Source of the DNA: Symbiodinium natans
Lineage: Eukaryota > Sar > Dinophyceae > Suessiales > Symbiodiniaceae
NCBI GenBank assembly: GCA_905221605.1
Contig: CAJNDS010000025.1
Span: 579,501 to 643,500, forward strand
Length of the DNA: 64,000 nucleotides
Direction of reading: 5' to 3'
Positions 56,718 to 64,000 of the stretch are shown in pieces (the first letter of the stretch is position 1; every line of letters begins with the position of its first letter). Position numbers and translations under genes: made by a program. Below the pieces are notes generated by a model, which made no database searches, was not told the DNA's origin, and saw only the letters and a list, made by a program, of their open reading frames with translations.

Positions 56718-57226
56718 GCTTGCTTGTTTCCGCTCCTGTTGCTCCCATTCCTTCCACCTGGGGAGCTTCAATGAAGGCAATTTTGCAGGACGTCTGCGGG
56801 TGCGGAAGTCGCTTGGGGGGCTTGAAGGGTTTTTCGGAAGGTCCCATAAGTTTTTTAGGGTTTAGGGTTTAGGGTTTAGAAGTTTTTTAGGGTATCACAG
56901 AGTCTTTCTTGAATCGCAAGCAGGTGGGGCACCCTTTTTTTGGGGGTTGGTTACTTGATAAGGGAGCCTTGAACCAGCAGGGCACAACTGGGCCACCAAG
57001 TTTTTGTTGGTCCCCGATCTTCTTTGGGGAATCATTCTTTGTGGTACTTTACTGTAGCTTTATATAGATCCTTACCTTTTCTGGGCTTATTGGTTTCTTA
57101 TTAAGGCAGCTAAAAGTTTAATTTGCAGCTACCCTCCTGTGTGCAGCCAAGCATTTTCTGAACACAAAGCTCTGGCTATCCACGCTCTGTGCGATGTGAG
57201 GCCCCGGATCTTCCCTAAACAGTCCC

Positions 57227-57496
57227 CCAGTTTAGGGTTTAGGGTTGAGGAACCCTAAGCCCTAAACCCCAAACCCTCTGCCAACTTGCGGGAGTTCAAA
57301 GCATGGTTAGCTCTTGGGGGGCAGTTTAGGTTTAGGGGTTAGGGTTTAGGGTTTAGGGTTTGGGTTTAGGGTTTAGGGTTTAGGGTTTAGGGTTTAGGGT
57401 TTAGGGTTTAGGGTTTAGGGTTTAGGGTTTCGGGTTAGGGTTTAGGGTTTAGGGTTTAGGGTTTAGGGTTTAGGGTTTAGGGTTTAGGGTTTAGGG
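57227..57496 (+). repeat. Large TTTAGGG tract
   Basis: The block from about 57336 to 57496 is nearly pure (more than 20 units); a short mixed-orientation part precedes it at 57227-57280. Confidence 0.96.
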
Positions 57497-57568
57497 TAGA
57501 AAGTGAGCATGTGAATTCACCTGATTACAATACGGTTTCTGGCCTCCCAAGAAACCGTGGCACGAACT

Positions 57569-57868
57569 TGGGGTGTTCCCCCCTGATGCGAACAGTCCTT
57601 AGTTGGGATTCCAGTACCCCCGAGTATAATCCTGACAACCTAGTAGTAGAGTAGGTAACCTTGAACCTTTTTGGGGTCATATAATCCCCTTTAAGTCCCA
57701 AAGGTTAACCTTTCGTTCCCCCGGGGTACTGGGAAACTAAAGCAAAGGAGCTGTTAGTATACCAGGATGCGCTATTATACCCTAGAACCTCCCAAAAAGA
57801 CCCTTTATAGGGTTGATTATGGGGATTATAAGGCCTAGTAGCCCATCCTAGTAAGGGGGAACATCCCC
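57569..57868. mobile_element. Family-B element with nested insertions
   Basis: B left arm (gggtgttcccccctgatg...cagtccttag) and the far right arm (taaggggga acatcccc) are 300 bp apart. A complete family-F element (57761-57852, accaggatgcgctattatac...tagcccatcctagt) splits the right arm, and a third inverted-repeat element (about 57637-57715, ggtaaccttgaacc...ggttaacc) lies in the middle. Confidence 0.82.
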
Positions 57869-57930
57869 AGCACGAGCTGCGCAGGATTTTTTCTGGTTCA
57901 GGGCTGTCTTGTGTGACAAGGGAGGAGGCC

Positions 57931-58059
57931 CTACTTGGAGGTCCATGGTACTTTTCACCAAGAAAAACTGTACTTATAAACATTTTGGGGCACTTAAGGG
58001 TGCTTAGACTTGGGTTATGACCACACTTATACTTGGTTAGTTCCATGAACCTCCAAGTA
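57931..58059. mobile_element. TIR element, family D
   Basis: ctacttggaggtccatggta ... ttccatgaacctccaagta. Absent from the paralogous position near 60410. Confidence 0.85.
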
Positions 58060-58400
58060 AACCCCTAAACCCCAAGACCCTGAACCCTTAGACCCATATA
58101 CACCCCCCGTGCATCCTTAGCTCTACGTGGCGTGTAGTTGTTAGAGCTTGTTGCTTGCTCAGTCCAGGGTCTGATAGGATTTGGAGGGGGGGGGGGGGGC
58201 ATTTTTAGTACTGTTTTTGGGAACTGCAAAGCAGCAGCGACCCCCCTGAACAGCCGTCATCCTTCTGTGAGCGGATATATTTAACAGTAGCTGTCGTTCA
58301 ATTGCGTTTTTTTTGCGGTTTTTTTCTTCGGGTGTGCGAAGCCGTCTATTGCACCCACCCACTGCCTCCACCTGCTTTTTAGGCTCTACACACCCTAAAC

Positions 58401-58566
58401 TTGGGATGTTCCCCTTAAACTAGCAGTCCTTAACAGTATAATACCCCCTATTATAATGCTTGTACAAGGGGGAACACCTCAACCCGAAGCCTCAACGCTA
58501 CACACCAACAGTCCTTAACAGTATACAATACCCCCGATTACTATGCTTGTATAAGGGGGAACATCT
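58401..58566. mobile_element. Two family-B elements
   Basis: One full copy (58401-58482) and one lacking its left end (58503-58566) with nearly the same core 'cagtccttaacagtat'. They may come from a local duplication. Absent from the paralogous segment at 60715-60725. Confidence 0.8.
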
Positions 58567-58802
58567 CCTCCCTAAACCTCAACCCTAAACCTCAACCCGA
58601 GACACCAAACCTGAAAGGACGTTGGTCCTGCTCTCCCTCGTCTATGTCACCCAGGCTGCCACAGGCCATCCCAGTTCTTCAGAAGAGCTGACCGTTTAGG
58701 GTTTAGGGTTTAGGGTTTAGGGTTGTTTAGGGTTTAGGGTTCCGCGGAACAGAGTTCGTGTGGCAGCATCCTGATTCCCGGCCAGCCCGGATGCAAAAAC
58801 AA

Positions 58803-58873
58803 GGGTTTAGGGTTTAGGGTTTAGGGTTTAGGGTTTAGGGTTTAGGGTTTAGGGTTTAGGGTTTAGGGTTTAG
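58803..58873 (+). repeat. Pure TTTAGGG array (10 units)
   Basis: Uninterrupted heptamers followed directly by a C homopolymer. Confidence 0.96.
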
Positions 58874-58964
58874 GGGACCCCCCCCCCCCCACCCCGATTG
58901 TCGCCACATGTCGCCACAGCCCACATTGGGCGAACTGATGCCACTGGTGCCATGTTGCAACCTC

Positions 58965-59137
58965 AGGGACGAGATGAACCCTAAAAGGGTTCATGGTTCA
59001 TATGCCTTAATGAGAATGATAGTAGTATAGGGTGTATGACCCCAATTTGCATGGTTCAAAGGCCTTAGTGAGAATGATAGTAGTAGAGGGTACATGACCC
59101 CCAATTTGTTGAAGTTCATTGGGTCCCCGAGAAAAAG
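58965..59137. mobile_element. Family-A element with duplicated core
   Basis: CCTCAGGGACGAGATG...TTCATTGGGTCCCCGAG; the core 'gagaatgatagtagta.agggt' is present twice in tandem. Confidence 0.8.
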
Positions 59138-59364
59138 ATTCCCCCCCAAAAAAAGTTTCCCGAAGAAGTGCCAGCCCAAGGCTTCCTCGACGATGCTCTC
59201 ACGCCACGGTTCAGGGTTTAGGGTTTAGGGTTTAGGGTTTAGGGTTTAGGGTTTAGGGTTTAGGGTTTAGGGTTATTGCCGCTGACATCTTGCCGATGTA
59301 GCGAGTGCGGTCTCACGCGTGTGAAAAAGGTTGCGCTTTGCCAGGTGATCCACCTCTGATATTT

Positions 59365-59481
59365 GCCTTGGTGACGAAATGAACCCTAAAGGGCTTATGG
59401 CTTATACACCTTGAGAAGACTTATTCTAGTATAGGGTATGTGACCCCCAATGTTAAGGTTCATCTGGTCCCCCCCCCAAGG
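59365..59481. mobile_element. Family-A element in non-coding duplicated DNA
   Basis: CCTTGGTGACGAAATG...GGTCCCCCCCCCAAGG, TG target duplication. The base before the duplication is T, so the G rule seen in coding copies does not hold here. Absent from the paralogous segment. Confidence 0.83.
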
Positions 59482-59855
59482 TGAAGCTGTGAACGAGGTG
59501 CTGCCTCCCGCATGAGCTGGAAGAATCACACACGCAAGCAAGCACAGCACACTCTGGCGTTGACGAAACCCGGAGGAGACAGGAAGCAGGGCGCTTGCAA
59601 CTTGCGAAGTGCATTGCCGGCTTTTGGATCAAGGAAACGGGATCTCCGTTCCTGTTGCATTCCGTTCCCTTATCCCAAGAAGTCTGGGAGCCAGATCCTC
59701 CCCTCAGTCTTGGCGTTCAAAGCTTCTAAAAAGCTTTGACATTTTAATGCAGCAATCTTGCAGGCCCGTCTGCGGGTTGCGCTTCGGGGCTGGATCAGGA
59801 GTTTGCCCCCCCATAAATGAGAAGAATGGGGGGCATGTACCGATGGCCACAGACA

Positions 59856-59963
59856 CCCCCAAAGAGCCCAATACCAATAACCCGATGATTAAGGAAGATT
59901 ACTTCAATCATATTCGGGACCCCTTTATGATTCAGGTATATTCCTGAATGAAGGGGTTCTTTG
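59856..59963. mobile_element. TIR element, family C
   Basis: cccccaaagagcccaatacc ... aatgaaggggttctttgaatt, moderately diverged arms. Confidence 0.75.
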
Positions 59964-60081
59964 AATTGCTCCGGAGGGACGAATGAAACCTTTGTAAGTC
60001 TCATCATAAACACCCACAGTCACGTGAAGTCACATGTTTTCACTTTCAGTTCTTAGCTCCCCCCCGAGAGCCAACATGATT

Positions 60082-60189
60082 CTCCCAAAGAGTGCACTAC
60101 CTCTGCATCCAGGAATGTACATTAATTTACAAAAGGATCCTTACTCTCATTCAAGATATATTCCTTAGTTAAGGGCTCTGTGGGTTCTT
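60082..60189. mobile_element. TIR element, family C (diverged)
   Basis: ctcccaaagagtgcactacc ... ttagttaagggctctgtgggtt with inner 'aaaggatccttactctc'. Confidence 0.65.
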
Positions 60190-61360
60190 AAACTCCCAGA
60201 AGTTGGCCCCGAGCGCGGCGGAGGTTTGGCAAAACACTACCGGGGGGGGAAGAGGGGGGGGGGGACTCTTTTGGGAAGATCCACGGTCTCGCATCGCAAG
60301 TGCATGGGACAGTCAGAGTTTTCTTGAGACATGGTTCCCCAAAGAAGACGACCAAGAGAAATGGCACTAACTTCAGGTTTTCTGGTTCAGGGTGCTTTGT
60401 GTGACATGGGACGCGGTGTGGGTGTCCCAGGGTCTTGCGAACCCTCCCCCTCCCCCACCCTACACCCTGAATAGCCCCTAAGCCCTATCCTGAGCCCTGC
60501 GTTGCGTGTCGTTGCTTAGGAGTTGGGGCATTTTTGGGAATTGCAAAGCAGCAGTGGCCCTGAACAGCTGCAAGGCTTCTGTGGTCGGATATATTCCACA
60601 GTAGCTGTACTCGCGCTTGCAAGGCCTTCTGCGAAAGGAGTTTAGGGTTTAGGGGTTAGGGTTCGCGTTCAGCCCCTACCTCCATTGCATCCACTGGCTC
60701 CAGCTGCTTCCCTGTGAAAGGACATTGGTCCTGTTCTCCCTCTTCTATGTCACCCAGGCTGCCAAGACGCGCAGCTCTCCAATCCAAGAAGCATCCTGCT
60801 TCAACTTTGATGGGGGCAGCTTGCAAGAGCTCATCTCTGAGAAGCAAATACCCTAAACCCTAAACCCTGAACCCTAAACGTTTGTGACTGCTCTTTCTCG
60901 TCTTGGAACTACTTCTTGTGGTTGACTTGGGTGTTTACTTGATGCTGCCGACTCCTGGAGAAACTAACAGGCGATTTTAGGTTTTAGGTTTAGGGTTTAG
61001 GGTTTAGGGTTTAGGGTTGCTTCACCAAGTTCTAACAGGCACATCTTGAATGTCTTGAGGCTCGCAATGGCACTCATTACTCGTGGAATTCCTTGCGATT
61101 GAGGGTTTGGCTTGGCTGAGCTGCGCAGCAACTTCCATCCAACTCCATGGGTCCTGGTACCACTGGTAGTTGGTTGCGGGCAAGTAGTGGCCTCAGAAAC
61201 AGCCCCTGCGTCGTTCCTGGCGCAGATGAAGCCCATTCATGTTTCAAGTCTTTTAGCATGATGGCCAGCGTTGCACGAACGAATCAATAACAACATTCCT
61301 GCTCTCTGTTGACATCGTTTTTCCCTCGGAGCCAGAATTGGGATTGCTTGTATGCACTGA

Positions 61361-61469
61361 CCCAAAGGGTCCATGTACCCATATAGTATATACTTGGGCC
61401 CTAAAGCTACTATATGGGAACCCCTTTAAGGCCCAAGTATATACTATATAGGTACATGGACCCTTAGGG
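61361..61469. mobile_element. TIR element, family E (near-perfect palindrome)
   Basis: cccaaagggtccatgtaccc then atatagtatatacttgggcc is mirrored at the right. Close to the copy at 37371-37478. Confidence 0.92.
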
Positions 61470-62186
61470 TGAGTGTTGATGGTTTGAGTAAATCCCCCAA
61501 CAAAGCCACGCAAGGCCGCAAGGCTCACGCAAGGGCCCCTAAACCCTAAACCCTAAACCCTAAACCGTCAAACATTGGCGTTTGCAAGGAATTGCGGGTA
61601 GCAATGGCCAAGGCCAGCCTTAGAACGCAGTTCTTGCCAAGGCTAGGTTTGGGGTTTAGGGTTTCGGGTTTAGGGTTTAGGGTTTAGGGTTTAGGGTTTA
61701 GGGTTTAGGGTGATCCCAGTGTCAACCAGCTCACAAGAAACGTTTCCGAAATACGCCGCCCCTGATGGAAGCTATGTTCGTCCGCCTATAAAGGCCGTGG
61801 AAAAGGACATGAAGGGGCGGTTCAGGGTTCCTATGCCATCTATCAAAGTTAACCGAAAAGAAAAACTAACCATAGGGTTGCTCCCGAAGGCTCCCTAAAC
61901 TTCTCTGAAGGTTCCTACCCCTTCTTGAACCCCCCTCCCTTAAGACCTAAACCCTAATACCCTAAACCCTAAACCCCCCTCCCTTAAGACCTAAACAAGC
62001 CTAGAAATGACGGTTCCCGGCTTCCAGCGGTCTAAGCGGCATCGCAGGCAACGGCTTTGTCGCGCCAACACAGCGAAGGCCGCCTGTTCACCATCTTCCA
62101 CCGCCAGAGCTGTACTGGATTCTTGGGGGGTTTAGGGTTGCAAAAAGGGATTAGGGTTAGGGTTTAGGGCTTCTTGGGCGTGATTT

Positions 62187-62285
62187 TTGGATGTTCCCAC
62201 TTTTCCTGACAGTCCTGAATAGGGATTCTAGTACCCCTTATCAGAATCCGTATGAAAAGGACTGTTGGAATAAGGCGGAACAGTT
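62187..62285. mobile_element. TIR element, family B
   Basis: ttggatgttcccacttttcc ... ggactgttggaataaggcgg with core 'gggattctagtacccctta'. Confidence 0.8.
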
Positions 62286-62746
62286 TACAACATCTTGTTA
62301 GATCTTTTCAAGCGTGAACGTGGCCAGAAGTCAAACTCCTGAACCCTATCTGAGGGCGCATACCGAGCCCTTGCATGGTGGGAGGGTAGGCCTTGGTTTT
62401 TTTCGGGAAGTGTGAAGCAGAGGCTGCTTGAGTTTTTTCGTCTTTTTCTTCCATTCCTGAATTGGTGCCTCGCCGCACTCGCGCTCGCGACCCCAGTGTC
62501 AAAGCATGGTTCCCTTTGCGGGTGTCCGACAACAATCAGGATTCTAGCAGCTAGCCGGTTTTGGGGTGTTTTGAGGGTACCCCTATTTCGGGAAATGCCC
62601 AGGATACATTGAGGCATATACATGCGCAGCTTGAGCATCAAGTGCTCATATTGGAAGCCTACAGTGCAGAACCTTCTATCCCTGTCCTTATTGGAAGCGA
62701 CAGCCAAGGGAAAGGCTTGTGCACCCTGCATCAACGATATGCACGC

Positions 62747-62750
<4 letters not shown>

Positions 62751-62790
<40 letters not shown>
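62751..62790. repeat. CT dinucleotide microsatellite
   Basis: (TC)n run of about 40 bp; pyrimidine-rich and ending 'gttcttgcag', so it could serve as a polypyrimidine tract for an exon at about 62801 (EDVCKKVGGLRLSEPVW), which is not otherwise supported. Confidence 0.8.
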
Positions 62791-62793
<3 letters not shown>

Positions 62794-63004
62794 CTTGCAG
62801 AAGATGTTTGCAAAAAGGTTGGGGGGCTGCGTTTGTCAGAGCCCGTCTGGCCTTCAACTCTGCCACCACGAGTGGGTGTAAGGAGGGCGACGCCCCCCAC
62901 GCTTTTTGTGCCACTGAAAAATCCAGGTACCCCCTTCAGAGTACGGCACCTGAAAGCAGCGAAGCAAGGTTGCGCGCAAGGAACCTGCCGGCGCCCTGAA
63001 CCTA

Positions 63005-63180
63005 GTTGGGCCCTTCAGGGATATTTTACATCCTCCGTTATTGGGTTTAAGCAGGATCATGATGATTCAGGAATGTGTTTTTTTTTCATAGGACTCTTTA
63101 AGGGGCATCCTGGTAGCAATTGTTTTGCATTTTCCCTTAAGTTGGGCTCAGGAGGATCACATCTTTAGGAATCCTGGAAG
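63005..63180. mobile_element. Family-H-like element(s)
   Basis: 'gggcccttcagggatatttt', 'ttattgggtttaagcaggatcat', 'aggaatgtgttttttt' and 'aaggggcatcctgg', then a second partial unit (63130-63180). Similar to the introns at 36134 and 51622. Confidence 0.6.
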
Positions 63181-63214
63181 CTTCTGCACTTCTCAATTTT
63201 CAGCCTCTCATACC

Positions 63215-63316
63215 AAGGAAATCCGTACACAAAGGACGAGAGCAGCAGCTGCGACGGTTTTACTTCCATGACCGAGGAATCATGTGAGATGAAGCTTGCC
63301 AGCACAATCCGAAAGG
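63215..63316 (+). CDS. Possible exon, unrecognised
   Basis: After 'caattttcag' the + frame reads LSYQGNPYTKDESSSCDGFT then SMTEESCEMKLASTIRKV. The family-H-like element just upstream fits the habit of such elements to lie at exon junctions. No domain. Confidence 0.4.
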
Positions 63317-63761
63317 TGGGCCTTGGGGCCACAGGGGAGTAGAGCTGGCTTATTTCCATTTCTACTATAAACTATAGTGCCCCAAACAACCATACTAAAC
63401 AGTTGTTTCGTGTTTTTTTTTTGTCGGGGGGGGGGGGGCTGATTCCATATATTTACCATATAATTCATAGAATCGTACAAATGGACCCTCAGAGTTACCG
63501 ACCCCTGTGCTCAGGAAGTGTGCGCAGAACGCTCAGGCGCCTAACTGCCCCCAGGACGGGCTTTCCAAGCACCAAGGAGGAAAGTTCTACCCGAAACCTA
63601 AACCCTAAACCCTAAACCCTGGGCTCGTTGGCACGTCTAGACGTGGGCGCGTGACATGATCATGCACAGGGAGTACTGAGGAGCATTGCTTTCCGGTTTC
63701 GTAACCTACCCTAGCTGTAAGCTCGCCCGAAAAGGAGTGAAGGGTTGTTAAAAAAAAAACT

Positions 63762-63830
63762 AAACCCCAAACCCTAAACCCTAAACCCTAAACCCTAAAC
63801 CCTAAACCCTAAACCCTAAACCCTAAACCC
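63762..63830 (-). repeat. CCCTAAA array (about 10 units)
   Basis: Nearly pure array preceded by a poly-A run. The last 170 bp of the window hold no gene. Confidence 0.95.
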
Positions 63831-63947
63831 AAAGTTCTGGGCTCAGGGTGTCGGGCCTAGGCACAGCAGCTGCAATTCTAGCATCGCCATCAGTGACCAC
63901 TCAATAATCGGAACAAAAGGCCCGCTTCCTGGAGTGATGGTTCGCTC

Positions 63948-64000
63948 CCCTAAGGGTCCATGTACCTACATAGTATATACTTGGGCCTTAAAGGGGTTCC
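63948..64000. mobile_element. TIR element, family E, cut by window end
   Basis: cccctaagggtccatgtacc then tacatagtatatacttgggcc, the left half of a family-E palindrome. Confidence 0.88.

Larger units (their letters stand above)
56150..58665. repeat. Second tandem duplication, copy 1
   Basis: Matches 59265-60770 in order. Landmarks: 'gccgctgacatct' (56215 / 59279), 'ttggatcaagga' (56598 / 59625), 'gttcctgttgc'-like (56731 / 59649), 'ttttgcaggacgtctgcggg' against 'cttgcaggcccgtctgcggg' (56782 / 59756), 'ttctggttcaggg' (57892 / 60378), 'gcaaagcagcag' (58227 / 60543), 'gtctatgtcacccaggctgcc' (58639 / 60745). Copy 1 holds private insertions: family G (56624), telomere arrays (57227-57496), the B/F nest (57569), D (57931), B (58401, 58503). 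An open + frame at 56234-56587 has no recognised domain. Confidence 0.8.
59265..60770. repeat. Second tandem duplication, copy 2
   Basis: Paralogue of 56150-58665 (landmarks there). Private insertions: family A at 59365-59481 and family C at 59856-59963 and 60082-60189. The end of the match can be read on the minus strand as GSLGDIEEGEQDQCPF against GSLGDIDEGEQDQRPF in copy 1. A minus-strand coding remnant is possible but weak. Confidence 0.78.
60771..62750. other. No supported gene; repeats
   Basis: Telomere-type arrays at 60980-61018, 61540-61566 and 61648-61710, a family-E element at 61361-61469 and family B at 62187-62285. Open frames (61710-61898 on +, 62285-62734 on -) carry no recognised domain. 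Confidence 0.5.

Overview
This window looks like dinoflagellate nuclear DNA. Four things point that way. Recognisable genes are split into short exons, all on the + strand. Introns use GT-AG, GC-AG and GA-AG ends, a relaxed donor rule known from dinoflagellates. Plant/alveolate-type telomere heptamers (TTTAGGG/CCCTAAA) are scattered through the whole window in both orientations rather than sitting at an end. Short inverted-repeat elements also occur everywhere, several of them as introns. Genus is not decidable by reading; a dinoflagellate with introner-like elements is the best fit.

Layout: 358-2640 and 7921-12030 are diverged copies of one segment, the second swollen by a 1.4-kb CA/ACGC block. 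Between them lies a gene of EAR/EPTP propeller repeats (3628-7622). 12-24 kb is mostly repeats with a few coiled-coil or unassigned exons, two of which are copies of each other. 25.0-26.2 kb is a BTB/POZ gene and 27.3-28.1 kb a small SAM-domain gene. 29.2-32.5 kb carries a ParB/sulfiredoxin-like exon followed by an 860-codon uninterrupted exon with CCCH zinc-binding motifs and four Tudor/chromo-barrel-like repeats. 33.3-37.1 kb encodes a divergent RNB (RNase II/R, DIS3-like) domain. 41.7-47.8 kb encodes a UPF1-type SF1 helicase with all its motifs in order. The two may be one very large gene laid out like the C-terminal half of animal HELZ2. 51.5-53.1 kb is an unrecognised gene with a Cys-rich tail and 54.0-55.3 kb an ankyrin-repeat gene. 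56.1-60.8 kb is a second tandem duplication, and the last 3 kb are repeats with one possible exon.

The main discovery is mechanistic. A family of 80-200 bp elements (TIR CCTTGGGG...CCCCAAGG, mostly 2-bp target duplication) sits exactly at exon junctions. Eleven copies, in either orientation, can be removed in frame by one rule: the intron starts at the host G before the 2-bp target duplication and ends at the AG inside the right TIR. The first duplicated base therefore sets the donor (GT, GA or GC). A second element family makes introns with a 5-bp GT-starting target duplication. In the RNB gene a pure telomere-repeat array is itself an intron, flanked by a 14-bp duplication of the exon. Telomere repeats also sit inside other introners. 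At least nine further TIR families occur here, some nested, some caught as filled versus empty sites in duplicated segments.
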